Shown: piece after piece, positions 21,064 through 30,070 of the stretch | How the letters are laid out: every line of letters starts with the position of its first letter | How positions within the stretch are numbered: the first letter of the stretch is position 1 | Source of the DNA: Streptomyces sp. NBC_00483 | Lineage (GTDB): Bacteria > Actinomycetota > Actinomycetes > Streptomycetales > Streptomycetaceae | DNA length: 64,000 nt | Direction: 5' to 3' | Assembly (NCBI RefSeq): GCF_036013745.1 | Contig: NZ_CP107880.1 | Coordinates: forward strand, 5,642,001-5,706,000 | Notes under the pieces: generated by a model | Seen by the model: the letters and a program-made list of their open reading frames with translations, nothing else | What the model was told of the DNA's origin: nothing | Databases searched by the model: none | Position numbers and translations under genes: made by a program

Positions 21064-22560
21064 TCAGTGAACGGGGTGCATGGTGCGGCGCAGCCAGGGC
21101 GCCAGGGCGATCACGGCGATACCGACCGCGACCGCGATGGCGCCGTTGACGCCGAAGTAGGCGGGGTTCGAGACCTCGCCGTAGAGCTTGACGACCTGGG
21201 CCTGGATCCCGTTCGCAAGTGCGAGCGAGAGGAACCACAGGGCCATGGTCTGGCTGGCGAAGGCCTGTGGGGCGAGCTTGGTCGTCGCGGACATGCCGGA
21301 CGTCTCGACGAGGATGTCGCCGAGCCCGAGCAGCAGATACGAGCCGACGATCCACCAGGCCGCCATCTTGTACGTGTCACTGCTGTGGCCGGACGTCGGC
21401 AGCGCCATCAGCAGGAACGACAGGCCGCCCAGGATCACGCCGATCGCGATCTTGTTGGAGGCGTGCGGCTGACGCTTGCCCATCCGCACCCACAGGCCTG
21501 CCACGACCGGGGCGAGCAGTACCTCGAAGGCGCCGAGCGCGGAGGCGTACCAGCTGGTGGGGAAGTCGAAGCCGAGGATGGTCGACTCGGCGTTCGTCGA
21601 GGCCAGCAGCATCATCGTCGAGTACGCCTGGAACAGAATGAAGTTGAAGGCGACCGAGGCGATGAAGAGGACCAGATAGGGCCTGAGGCGGCCGCGTTCC
21701 TCCGCCGTGACCCGCGGGCTCTTGAACATCACCACGAAGTACACGATCGGCGCGATCACCGAGATGTACGTGAGGACGTCGACGAAGCGGCCCATGGTCA
21801 GCCACCCGGCCAGGGCCAGGACCACCGCGAGCGCGGCCACCACGACGGCGCCCGCGATCATCAGCCGCACCGCCCGGCGCATCCCCTCGGGCGGCAGCGC
21901 GTACTCGGCGGCCTCCGTGCGCCCGGCCAGGTGACGGCGTCCGGCGACGTACTGGATCAGGCCGAACGTCATGCCGATGGCGGCGGCCGAGAAGCCCCAG
22001 TGCCAGCCCTTGTGGTCGCCGAGCCAGCCGGTGATCAGCGGCCCGGCGAAGGCGCCGATGTTGATGCCCATGTAGTACAGGGCGAAGCCGGCGTCACGGC
22101 GCTGGTCGTCGGTCCGGTACAGCTTGCCGACCATCGAGGCGACATTCGGCTTGAGCAGGCCGGTACCGGCACTGATCAGGCCGAGCCCGACCCACGTCAT
22201 CGTGGGTGTCGGCACCGCCATCGAGTAATGTCCGCAGGCGATGAGGATGCCGCCCCACAGGACGGCGCGGTACGAGCCGAGGATCCGGTCGGCGAGCCAG
22301 CCGCCCGCGACCGAGACGAGGTAGACGAGCGTGCCGTACGCCGCCGAGACCGAGGCCGCGTTGCCGGGGTCCATGCCCATGCCGCCGTGCGCGACGGTGT
22401 CGGCGAAGTACAGGACGAGGATGGCCTGCATGCCGAGGAACGAGAACCGTTCCCAGACCTCCAGGCCGGACAGCGTCAGCAGACCCCTCGGTTGGCCGAA
22501 GAAGGCCGTGTCGTCACCAGGGGGTGGCGTGGTGCCCGTGTCGTTCTCGGTGCGGGACAA
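21064..22560 (-). CDS. Proton-dependent oligopeptide transporter (POT/PTR2 family)
   Basis: 498-aa major-facilitator-type di/tripeptide:proton symporter with about 14 membrane helices. The N-terminal GLEVWERFSFLGMQAILVLY is the family ExxER-like motif region, and GGWLADRILGSYRAVLWGG and YYMGINIGAFAGPLITGWLG are classical POT signatures. The start chosen is TTG at 22560, because GGAG lies seven bases upstream and it gives the usual short N-terminus; the reading frame is open further up, to an ATG at 22746, but that would add 62 residues with no transporter similarity. It probably forms a two-gene operon with the downstream CocE-like hydrolase. Confidence 0.9.
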   Translation of the reverse strand: MSRTENDTGTTPPPGDDTAFFGQPRGLLTLSGLEVWERFSFLGMQAILVLYFADTVAHGGMGMDPGNAASVSAAYGTLVYLVSVAGGWLADRILGSYRAVLWGGILIACGHYSMAVPTPTMTWVGLGLISAGTGLLKPNVASMVGKLYRTDDQRRDAGFALYYMGINIGAFAGPLITGWLGDHKGWHWGFSAAAIGMTFGLIQYVAGRRHLAGRTEAAEYALPPEGMRRAVRLMIAGAVVVAALAVVLALAGWLTMGRFVDVLTYISVIAPIVYFVVMFKSPRVTAEERGRLRPYLVLFIASVAFNFILFQAYSTMMLLASTNAESTILGFDFPTSWYASALGAFEVLLAPVVAGLWVRMGKRQPHASNKIAIGVILGGLSFLLMALPTSGHSSDTYKMAAWWIVGSYLLLGLGDILVETSGMSATTKLAPQAFASQTMALWFLSLALANGIQAQVVKLYGEVSNPAYFGVNGAIAVAVGIAVIALAPWLRRTMHPVH

Positions 22561-22784
22561 AGTGCGTACTCCAGGTCGTCTGTGCTGATCAAGAACATAC
22601 CGGTGGTGTCGCGAAGCCGCCTGGTCCGGGTTGTTCGGGCAGGTGCCACCTGTGATCGAAACGCGACCGGATACGCTGACTTGAGTGATGGCAGCGACAC
22701 ATCGACAAACCGTGTCATCGACCGAATGATCGACCGAGTTCGCCATGTGAGCGTCGTGATCGTCAGCAGACAGGAGAACCTCTC

Positions 22785-23795
22785 GTGACCGTCGTCGGGA
22801 CTTTCGGTCTGAGCGTGCGGGACCAGGCCCTCGAGGCTGATGTTCAGGCTGGTTTGGCGGCTGTCGAGGAGGGACTGCTCGAAGCCACCAAGAGCGAGGT
22901 TCCCTTCATCACGGAGGCCGCCCAGCACCTGGTGCGCGCCGGGGGCAAGCGGTTCAGGCCGCTGCTCGTGACCCTCGCGGCCCAGTTCGGCGACCCGTAT
23001 GCGCCGGGCATCGTGCCCTCCGCCGTCGTCGTCGAGCTCACGCACCTCGCGACGCTCTACCACGACGACGTGATGGACGAGGCGGACGTGCGGCGCGGGG
23101 TGCCGAGCGCCAATCAGCGCTGGGGCAACTCGGTGGCCGTGCTCACCGGCGACTTTCTCTTCGCGCGCGCCTCGCACATCCTCGCCGACCTGGGCCCGGA
23201 CGCGGTCCGGATCCAGGCGGAGGCGTTCGAGCGGCTGGTCACCGGCCAGATCCTGGAGACCGCGGGACCGGCCGACGGGCGGGACCCGGTCGACCACTAT
23301 CTGGACGTGCTCGGCGGCAAGACCGGCTCGCTCATCGCCGTGGCCTGCCGCTTCGGCGCGATGATGTCCGGGGCCGACGAGACCGTGGTCGACGTGCTGA
23401 CCCAGTACGGGGAGCGGCTCGGCGTCGCCTTCCAGCTGGCGGACGACGTGCTGGACATCGCCTCCGACTCGCACGAGTCCGGGAAGACGCCCGGTACCGA
23501 TCTGCGCGAGGGCATCGCCACGCTGCCGGTCCTGCGGCTGCGCGAGCGGGCCGAGCGGCTCGGTCTCGCCGAGGACAAGGAGCTGGTCGAGCTCCTCGAC
23601 TCCGACCTCGGCGACGACGACCGGCTCGCGGAGGCGGTTTCGCGGCTTCGGGTTCACCCGGCGCTGGAGCAGGCCCGCCGCGACACGGTTCGCTACGCGG
23701 AGGAGGCGAGGTCGGCGTTGGCGCCTTTGCGGGAGTGCGAGGCGAAGGCGGCGATGGTGGAGCTGTGCGACGCGGTGGTGCATCGGGCGGGCTGA
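22785..23795 (+). CDS. Long-chain polyprenyl diphosphate synthase
   Basis: 336-aa trans-isoprenyl diphosphate synthase. The first Asp-rich motif is LYHDDVMDEAD and the second LADDVLDIASD; GGKRFRPLL is the diphosphate-binding region. The residues before the first Asp motif are small (THLATL), which is typical of long-chain enzymes. It may supply the menaquinone side chain used by the respiratory chain encoded nearby (inference). The GTG at 22785 has AGGAGAACC upstream. The 224-base divergent gap to the POT gene has short ATCGACCGA direct repeats near 22718-22738 and may hold both promoters. Confidence 0.92.
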   Translation: MTVVGTFGLSVRDQALEADVQAGLAAVEEGLLEATKSEVPFITEAAQHLVRAGGKRFRPLLVTLAAQFGDPYAPGIVPSAVVVELTHLATLYHDDVMDEADVRRGVPSANQRWGNSVAVLTGDFLFARASHILADLGPDAVRIQAEAFERLVTGQILETAGPADGRDPVDHYLDVLGGKTGSLIAVACRFGAMMSGADETVVDVLTQYGERLGVAFQLADDVLDIASDSHESGKTPGTDLREGIATLPVLRLRERAERLGLAEDKELVELLDSDLGDDDRLAEAVSRLRVHPALEQARRDTVRYAEEARSALAPLRECEAKAAMVELCDAVVHRAG

Positions 23796-23909
23796 ATCCG
23801 CCGGTTGCGGGGCTCTGGCCTGAATTGGCTGAGTGTGAGCCGGGCCCCGGCCGTATCTCCCCCGAAGGCCGACGCGGTGGGCGTCGGGTCGACAGGGGGA
23901 GAACTGAAC

Positions 23910-24815
23910 ATGGGCACACTGGGTACACGCATGATCGCGGTCTCCGCGGTCGTCGGCGCCGCCGCCGTCACCGGGCTCGCCGCCCCGCAGGCCCTCGCCG
24001 CGGAACCGGACGGCACCGGGACCGTCCTCGCCACCAGCCTCAACGGCGCCAACGAAGTGCCCGCCGGAGACAGGGACGGCGTCGCCCTGGAGTTCGTACG
24101 GGTCAAGGGTGACCAGGTGTCCGTGGCGGTGAAGTGGCAGGGGGTCGGGAAGCCGACGGCCCTGCACCTGCACGAGGGCGCCAAGGGGGCGAACGGCGAC
24201 GTACGGGTCGACTTCACCAAGGTGCTCGGGGACGCCAAGGGGCACCGCGTCACGGGCAGCGTCACCGTCAAGGACACCGCGCTCCTCGGGCGGCTCACCA
24301 CGGACCCCGGTGCCTTCTACGCCAATCTGCACACGGCCGCGTTCCCCAAGGGCGCGGTCCGCGGGCAGCTCCACCGGGTCACCGAACCGACCGACTTCGA
24401 CCACGCCCTCGACAACTTCCAGGCCTCCGTGGTGCGCGGCCGGCAGATCTACGAGTGCAGGACGGACCCCGCCACCGGAAAGGCGGCCTTCGCGCAGCGC
24501 GATGTGAGCGCCGTGCTCGCGGGGCACATCCGGCACTCGTTCACCGCGCCCAACTCCGGTGTGCCGCAGTGGGTGGCGGCCGACGGAAGTGCCGTGACCG
24601 GGGCGGTCGTCTCCCGGACTCCCAACGGCGACGGCAACATCGCCGAACTGGACCTCAAGGCCACCCAGTCGGGCAAGTCGCACGGGCTGCTCGCGGACAC
24701 CGCCGAGATCCTGCGCCTCAACACCGTGGGCGGCGTGGCCCCTTCGGGCAGCTGTGACCTCGGGGCGATCGTGGGCGTGCCCTACAAGGCGGACTACGTG
24801 TTCGTGAACGGCTGA
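23910..24815 (+). CDS. Secreted CHRD-DUF3455 fusion protein
   Basis: 301-aa exported protein. A Sec signal peptide covers about residues 1-31 (hydrophobic core, then LAAPQALAA/EP cleavage). A CHRD (chordin-like) domain spans roughly residues 32-155, with LNGANEVPAGD, LHLHEGAKGANGDV and FYANLHTAAFPKGAVRGQL. The C-terminal half (about 160-300) carries DUF3455 features: QIYECR, RHSFTAPNSG, PQWVAADGSAVTG and a terminal VPYKADYVF. The ATG at 23910 follows GGGGGAGAACTGAAC. Both domains are found in secreted proteins of unknown activity; the combination in one polypeptide is noteworthy. Confidence 0.82.
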   Translation: MGTLGTRMIAVSAVVGAAAVTGLAAPQALAAEPDGTGTVLATSLNGANEVPAGDRDGVALEFVRVKGDQVSVAVKWQGVGKPTALHLHEGAKGANGDVRVDFTKVLGDAKGHRVTGSVTVKDTALLGRLTTDPGAFYANLHTAAFPKGAVRGQLHRVTEPTDFDHALDNFQASVVRGRQIYECRTDPATGKAAFAQRDVSAVLAGHIRHSFTAPNSGVPQWVAADGSAVTGAVVSRTPNGDGNIAELDLKATQSGKSHGLLADTAEILRLNTVGGVAPSGSCDLGAIVGVPYKADYVFVNG

Positions 24816-24840
24816 GCACGCCCGATCCACGTACAGCGGT

Positions 24841-24880
24841 CGGCGGCGTCGCCCCCTACGGGTCGGGGGTGGCGCCGCCG
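24841..24880 (+). terminator. Hairpin terminator after the CHRD gene
   Basis: Long inverted repeat GGCGGCGTCGCCCCC (from 24842) and GGGGGTGGCGCCGCC (to 24879), with one mismatch pair and an 8-base loop, 26 bases after the stop codon. The rest of the 253-base gap to 25068 is the presumed promoter region of the next gene, with no clear consensus. Confidence 0.7.
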
Positions 24881-25068
24881 CGATGTGTCATCCCGTAGAC
24901 GTACGCGGAGTTGATCCCGGGGTCTGACGCTTCCTTGTGGCCGGTTTGGTCAGATTGGGTACACCACTCCAGACCAATCCGGGTGAGAATGGCGGCTTGG
25001 GGTGGACGCAAACTGGACGAGTGCACAGGACGGTAAGCCGCCGCCGATCACGGAGGTAGGGCAAGAAC

Positions 25069-26307
25069 ATGGCACCGTACGCATCCGAAGACAGCGAGAG
25101 CGCCGCGCGGCGCCGCAAGGCCGTGCGCTACGCGGTCCCCGTGGCCGTGGTGGGGTTGGCCGCGGCGACGATCGGGCTCGTTCCGGCGCTCGCCGACTCC
25201 GGCGACCCGGACCTTCCCGACATCACCGCGCGACAGCTCATCGAGAAGATCGCCAAGTCGGACACCGAGCAGCTCTCCGGCACCGTGAAGATCCAGACGG
25301 ATCTGGGCCTGCCCTCGCTCGGCGGCGCCGCGGGCGGCGGCCTCATGGGCGGCGGGGAGCGAGGGGGCGGCAAGTCCTCTGCCGACCCGCAGTCGAAGCT
25401 GACCGAGCTGGCCACCGGCTCGCACACGCTGCGCGTCGCGGCGGACGGCGCGGACCGGCAGAAGCTGTCGATCCTCGACGACGCGTCCGAGTACAGCGTG
25501 ATCCACAACGGCGACGACGTGTGGGCCTACGACAGCAAGTCGGACGAGGCGTACCACGCGACGCAGAAGCAGGGCGCGCACTCCGACGGCTCGGGCGACC
25601 ACGCGAAGAAGGCCCCGAAGGGCGTTCCGGCGACGCCGAAGGAGCTCACGGACGAGATCCTGAAGGCCGGCGGCGACACCACGTCGTTCACGGTCGACGG
25701 CACCTCGCAGGTCGCGGGCCGGGACGCGTACCGGCTGCAGATCAAGCCGAAGCAGTCCGGTTCGACGGTCGGCGCGGTCACCGTGTCCGTGGACGCGAAG
25801 ACCGGTACGCCGCTCAAGTTCAGCCTGACCCCGGCGGGCGGCGGCGCGGCCGTGGTCGACGCGGGCTTCACCAAGGTCGACTTCGCGAAGCCGGCCGCGT
25901 CCACCTTCGACTTCAAGCCGTCGAAGGGCACGAAGGTCACCGAGGCGGACGAGCTGGCGAAGACGCAGCGCAGCGAGCGCGGGGCCATGCCCAAGGACCT
26001 CAAGGCCGACAAGCTGAAGGCCGGCGGCCTCGACGACGTAAACGTCATCGGCAAGGGCTGGACCTCGATCGCCGAACTGAAGCTGCCGAAGGAGGCCAGT
26101 GGCCTGGCCGCGGGCAAGGGCTCGGCCGAGGTGCCGCCCGACGCGCAGAAGTTCCTGAACTCCCTGGGCGACCAGGTGAAGGGCGAGTTCGGCTCCGGCA
26201 CCGTGTACTCGACCCGCCTCGTGAACGTACTGGTCACCGAGGACGGGAAGGCGTACGCAGGTGCGGTCACCAAGGACGCGCTGGTGAAGGCGGCGAACGC
26301 GGGCTGA
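25069..26307 (+). CDS. LolA-fold exported/membrane-anchored protein
   Basis: 412-aa protein with a cytoplasmic basic start (RRRKAVRYA), one hydrophobic segment at about residues 19-42 that may be a signal anchor, and a large extracellular part. The architecture matches the lipoprotein localisation LolA/LolB/LppX-type fold proteins of streptomycetes, often annotated as outer membrane lipoprotein carrier LolA-like. A Gly-rich low-complexity segment lies at about residues 84-104 (GGAAGGGLMGGGERGGG). The ATG at 25069 follows GTAGGGCAAGAAC. The ABC exporter genes follow behind a strong hairpin, so they may be partly co-expressed. Ligand unknown. Confidence 0.75.
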   Translation: MAPYASEDSESAARRRKAVRYAVPVAVVGLAAATIGLVPALADSGDPDLPDITARQLIEKIAKSDTEQLSGTVKIQTDLGLPSLGGAAGGGLMGGGERGGGKSSADPQSKLTELATGSHTLRVAADGADRQKLSILDDASEYSVIHNGDDVWAYDSKSDEAYHATQKQGAHSDGSGDHAKKAPKGVPATPKELTDEILKAGGDTTSFTVDGTSQVAGRDAYRLQIKPKQSGSTVGAVTVSVDAKTGTPLKFSLTPAGGGAAVVDAGFTKVDFAKPAASTFDFKPSKGTKVTEADELAKTQRSERGAMPKDLKADKLKAGGLDDVNVIGKGWTSIAELKLPKEASGLAAGKGSAEVPPDAQKFLNSLGDQVKGEFGSGTVYSTRLVNVLVTEDGKAYAGAVTKDALVKAANAG

Positions 26308-26324
26308 ACCAGCGGTGATTCACG

Positions 26325-26354
26325 GTGAGGGGGCGGTGCGCACCGCCCCCTCAC
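26325..26354 (+). terminator. Perfect 15+15 bp palindrome between the LolA-like gene and the ABC operon
   Basis: GTGAGGGGGCGGTGC at 26325-26339 is followed at once by its exact complement at 26340-26354. It starts 17 bases after the stop of the LolA-like gene and ends 19 bases before the ABC ATPase start. A terminator or attenuator is the likeliest role. Confidence 0.75.
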
Positions 26355-26373
26355 TCGTATGCGGAGGAGGGGC

Positions 26374-27318
26374 ATGGAAGAGCAACCGGTCATCGAGACG
26401 CGGGAGCTCAGCAAGCGGTACCGGGGCGGGCAGCTCGCCGTCGACGGGCTCAGTCTGAGTGTCCCGCCGGGCGCCGTCTTCGGCTTCCTCGGGCCGAACG
26501 GCTCCGGCAAGACCACGACCATCCGGATGCTGATGGGCCTGATCGAGCCGACCTCGGGGGCCGCACGCGTCCTCGGCCGACCCATGCCGCGCGCGGTGCG
26601 GACTGTGCTGCCGCAGGTGGGCGCGCTGATCGAGGGGCCCGCCCTGTACGGCTTCCTCAGCGGCCGGGACAACCTGCTGCGCTACGACTCCGCCGACCCG
26701 ACCGCCGACCCCCGCACCCGCAAGGAGCGGGTCGGCGAGGCCCTCGACCGGGTGGGCCTGACGGCCGCGGCGGGCAAGAAGGCGAAGGCGTACTCGCTCG
26801 GCATGAAGCAGCGGCTCGGCCTCGCCTCGGCCCTGCTCACACCGCGACGGCTGCTCGTACTCGACGAGCCGACGAACGGCCTCGACCCGCAGGGCATGCG
26901 CGAAATCAGAAGCCTGGTGCGGGAGTTGGCCTCCGACGGCACCACCGTTTTCCTGTCGTCCCACCTTCTCGACGAGATCGAGCAGGTCTGCACGCACGCC
27001 GCGGTGATGGCGAAGGGCCGCCTCCTCACCCAGGGGCCTGTCGCCGAACTGGCCGCCGGAGTACGCGGAAAGCTCGCCGTCACCACCCCGGACCCGGCCG
27101 ACGCCGCCCGCGTCCTCAAGGAGCACGGCCTCACGGTCCTCGACCTGGAGGACGAGCGCGTCACGGCCGAACCACCTCCTCCCGAAACGGACTTGGCGGA
27201 TCTGAACACGGCACTGGTCGCTGCGGGCGTGCGCGTGCGCGGCTTCGGCGTCGAGCGGGCCTCCCTTGAGGACGCGTTCGTCGCGCTGACGGGGGAGGGC
27301 TTCGATGTCGCGGGTTGA
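26374..27318 (+). CDS. ABC transporter ATP-binding protein (DrrA-like)
   Basis: 314-aa ATPase of an ABC-2-type exporter. Walker A is GPNGSGKTTTIRM (about residues 40-52), the Q-loop is LPQVGAL, the signature is YSLGMKQRLGLA, Walker B is RLLVLDEPTNGLDP, and the switch His is in SSHLLDEIEQ. The C-terminal 90 residues are the regulatory extension seen in DrrA/CcmA-type proteins. The ATG at 26374 is preferred over the ATG at 26359 because GGAGGAGGGGC lies directly in front. It overlaps the permease gene by 14 bases, so the two form an operon. Confidence 0.92.
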   Translation: MEEQPVIETRELSKRYRGGQLAVDGLSLSVPPGAVFGFLGPNGSGKTTTIRMLMGLIEPTSGAARVLGRPMPRAVRTVLPQVGALIEGPALYGFLSGRDNLLRYDSADPTADPRTRKERVGEALDRVGLTAAAGKKAKAYSLGMKQRLGLASALLTPRRLLVLDEPTNGLDPQGMREIRSLVRELASDGTTVFLSSHLLDEIEQVCTHAAVMAKGRLLTQGPVAELAAGVRGKLAVTTPDPADAARVLKEHGLTVLDLEDERVTAEPPPPETDLADLNTALVAAGVRVRGFGVERASLEDAFVALTGEGFDVAG

Positions 27319-28174
27319 GACGATGGGCGCGGCACCGGCGAACCCTCTGTGGACGCTCGGCCTGCTGCGCAGCGAGCTGACCGTGACCCTGCGCCGCTGG
27401 CGCACGCTCGCGCTGCTCGCGGTCCTCGCAGGCGTGCCGATCCTGATCGGTGTCGCCGTGAAGATCGAGACGAGCGGGGACGGGGCGGCCGGCGGGGGAG
27501 GGGGGCCCGCGTTCATCGCGCAGATCACGAACAACGGACTGTTCCTGGTGTTCACGGCGCTCGCCGCGACGCTGCCGTTCTTCCTGCCCATGTCGGTCGG
27601 CGTCGTCGCGGGTGACGCCGTGGCGGGCGAGGCGAGCGCCGGGACGTTGCGCTATCTGCTGGTCGCCCCCGCGGGCCGGACCCGCCTGCTGCTCACCAAA
27701 TACGCGACCGTGCTGGCCTTCTGTCTGCTGGCGACGCTGGTGGTGGCGGTCTCCGCGCTCGTCACCGGGCTGCTGCTGTTCCCGCTCGGCGACGTGGTCA
27801 CCATCTCCGGCACCCGGATCGGCTTCGGCGAAGGGCTGTGGCGGGCCTTCCTGATCGCGCTCGTGGTCGCGGCGTCCCTGGTCGGCATCGCGGCCGTCGG
27901 GCTGTTCATCTCGACGCTCACCGGCAGCGGTATCGCGGCGATGGCGACGACGGTGGGCCTGCTGATCACCGTCCAGATCCTCGACCAGATCCCGCAGCTG
28001 CACGCGATCCAGCCCTACCTGTTCTCGCACCAGTGGCTGTCCTTCGCCGACCTGATGCGAGCGCCCGTCTACTGGGACGACGTGGTCAAGAACCTTGAAC
28101 TTCAGGCCCTGTACGCGGCGGTGTTCGGCTCCGCCGCATGGGCGCGGTTCACGGCGAAGGACATCACGTCGTGA
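27305..28174 (+). CDS. ABC-2-type transporter permease
   Basis: 289-aa membrane protein with six predicted helices and the ABC-2 permease layout (first helix near residue 35, then a cluster from about 80 to 285). VAGDAVAGEASAGTLRYLLVAP is the family coupling region. The ATG at 27305, with GGGGGAGGG upstream, overlaps the ATPase gene; ATG 27323 is an alternative. It forms a two-component exporter with the preceding ATPase. The substrate (drug, lipid or peptide) cannot be inferred. Confidence 0.9.
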   Translation: MSRVETMGAAPANPLWTLGLLRSELTVTLRRWRTLALLAVLAGVPILIGVAVKIETSGDGAAGGGGGPAFIAQITNNGLFLVFTALAATLPFFLPMSVGVVAGDAVAGEASAGTLRYLLVAPAGRTRLLLTKYATVLAFCLLATLVVAVSALVTGLLLFPLGDVVTISGTRIGFGEGLWRAFLIALVVAASLVGIAAVGLFISTLTGSGIAAMATTVGLLITVQILDQIPQLHAIQPYLFSHQWLSFADLMRAPVYWDDVVKNLELQALYAAVFGSAAWARFTAKDITS

Positions 28175-28193
28175 ACCGCGCCGGGGGATCCGG

Positions 28194-29807
28194 TCAGCCG
28201 GCCCTGGTGGCGTAGGGGGCCTCGGCCCGCTCCTGGGCCGCGGCGGCGCCCCGTGCCGGACGGTCGCCGCGCCGCGGCCGGGCGAGCAGGAAGCCGACGG
28301 GTGCGCCCACCAGCACGGAGGAGTGGAACGGCCAGAAGTTCCAGTCCAGGTCGGGGAAGAGCGCGTACGGCGTGCCCGACACCGAGGGGGAGAAGAAGGT
28401 GACGATCAGGATCGCCGCCGTGCTTCCGTAGACGCAGCGCTTCATGGCCGCCGCGGACATGGGGCGGTCGCTGCGCAGCCCGTGGATGACGAGCGGGAGG
28501 ACCGTCGAGGTCGTCACGGTGTAGGACAGGATCAGCCAGAACTGTGGGCTGACGTCGGGGGTGAGGGCGGCGAGCAGAATGCTCACGCCGCCGATGGTGA
28601 CCATGGTGAGACGGGCGCGGCCCGCGCTGACGCTCGTCGTGCCGTCGGCCTTGAGCCCTTCCGGCTTGGCCACCGCACCGCCCGCACTGAGGTCGCGGAC
28701 GACGGAGGCGGCCGCGGAGAGCAGGAGGACGGCGGCAGCGGCGAGGACCATCAGGAAGGTGGCGCAGAGCACGAACAGCAGCCACTTGCCGAGCCCGTCC
28801 TCCCCTCCGTCCAGGGCGATGGCGAGGCGGGCGATGATGTTTCCGCCGAACTGCCCCTGCGCGACCAGCTTCTCCTGCGGCACGAGGGCCGCCGCGCCGA
28901 AGCCGATGAGGGCGGCCGCGGCGCACATGGGGCCGATGACGGCGAAGCCGACGCCCGCGATGCGGCGTGCGTCGGCCGGCTTCGGGGCGTCGGTGAAGCG
29001 CGCGATGAGGTACGGCATGAAGGCCGCGCCGGTCAGCACGCAGAGGCAGAACGCGGCGAGATCGACGAAGCCGACGGGGCCGTCGCCGAAGAGCTGGCCC
29101 AGCTCCAGATAGCCGGCCGAGCCGGACCGCTGCCGGTCGGCGGCGTCGAAGATCGCGCCGAAGCTGCCGCCGAACCTGATCAGGACGAGCAGGCCGAGGA
29201 GCGGGGCGATGATCACCAGACCGGCCATCTTGGCCATCTGCAGCACGGTCGCGCCGCGGGTGGCGCCGATCGCCGCGCAGGAGACGATCAGCGCGCCCAT
29301 GAGCACGATGAGCAGCTGCCGGGTCCTGAGGTCGGTGATGCCGACCATCTGGGCCGTGTCGCCGAGGGGCTGGAACTGGGCGGTCAGCAGCGGCACCGTC
29401 GCGGCCAGCATGGCGAAACCGGCGGCGCGGCGGCCGGGCCCCGGCGGCAGATGGCGGGCGACGGTCTCGCCGAACGAGCGTCCGCCGACGCCCGCGAGGC
29501 GCTTCGCCAGCCACTGCCGCATCAGCAGCGGGGACAGTGCCGCGGCCAGGGCGACGAACAGGCCGTCCCCGCCGGCCACGGCGACGACCCCGACGAGGTA
29601 CATGACGGCGGCGGCGTTCGCGATGTCGCCGGAGTAGGCGAACCCGGTCAGGCGGGTGCCGAGCCGCTTGTTCTCGCCGACGCGGAAGAACTCGTCCCCG
29701 ACGCGGAGATCGGGGCTGGCCCACATCGACAGGAACAGGCAGGCGCCGATGAAGAGGAGGAACAGGAGCAGGGCGATCACGAGTCCGCCGGTGAAGTCCC
29801 CCATCAC
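28194..29807 (-). CDS. Sodium:solute symporter family protein
   Basis: 537-aa integral membrane protein with about 13-14 helices and the SSS (LeuT-fold) organisation. The region GENKRLGTRLTGFAYSGDIANAAAVMYL corresponds to the unwound first-core helix of ActP/PutP-like carriers. An acetate or other monocarboxylate substrate is plausible but not proven. GTG 29807 and ATG 29804 are adjacent starts behind GGGGGCGGTGC. It is convergent with the ABC operon, with only 19 bases between stops. The 263-base upstream gap holds the terminator of the next operon at 30016-30054; nothing else is recognisable there. Confidence 0.85.
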   Translation of the reverse strand: MMGDFTGGLVIALLLFLLFIGACLFLSMWASPDLRVGDEFFRVGENKRLGTRLTGFAYSGDIANAAAVMYLVGVVAVAGGDGLFVALAAALSPLLMRQWLAKRLAGVGGRSFGETVARHLPPGPGRRAAGFAMLAATVPLLTAQFQPLGDTAQMVGITDLRTRQLLIVLMGALIVSCAAIGATRGATVLQMAKMAGLVIIAPLLGLLVLIRFGGSFGAIFDAADRQRSGSAGYLELGQLFGDGPVGFVDLAAFCLCVLTGAAFMPYLIARFTDAPKPADARRIAGVGFAVIGPMCAAAALIGFGAAALVPQEKLVAQGQFGGNIIARLAIALDGGEDGLGKWLLFVLCATFLMVLAAAAVLLLSAAASVVRDLSAGGAVAKPEGLKADGTTSVSAGRARLTMVTIGGVSILLAALTPDVSPQFWLILSYTVTTSTVLPLVIHGLRSDRPMSAAAMKRCVYGSTAAILIVTFFSPSVSGTPYALFPDLDWNFWPFHSSVLVGAPVGFLLARPRRGDRPARGAAAAQERAEAPYATRAG

Positions 29808-30015
29808 GCACCGCCCCCGTGGGCCGGACGCGGTGCGGTGCAGGCGCCCAGGAGGCGTGCGTAGGTCAAGGCTCCTCCAGGAGCAGAACGAGTGGCTTCA
29901 GGCGCGGGCGGGACGCGACATCGGCATCGACCGCCCAGAGGTTCGAACACACGTTACCGGCGGTTAGAAGGAGCGCTACGAGGTGAACAGGGTGGATTCA
30001 GCGAAGAGTTGGTGA

Positions 30016-30054
30016 CCACCCGGCGGGCCGACGGGTCGGCGGACGGCCGGGTGG
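30016..30054 (-). terminator. Hairpin terminator of the RarD-VOC operon
   Basis: Inverted repeat CCACCCGGC (30016-30024) and GCCGGGTGG (30046-30054), with further pairing inside, located 17 bases beyond the VOC stop codon on the - strand. Confidence 0.65.
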
Positions 30055-30070
30055 GGTCTGCCGCACCGGG

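Noticed and set aside
19027..22788. A 1253-codon open frame on the + strand opposite the CocE-like and POT genes
   Set aside because: It is the mirror of two well-recognised genes; its product is Arg/Val/Glu/His-rich without any domain, as expected for the antisense of GC-rich codons.
29808..30070. A small gene in the 263-base gap between the symporter and VOC genes
   Set aside because: No frame has both a start with a ribosome binding site and streptomycete codon bias; only a terminator stem is evident.
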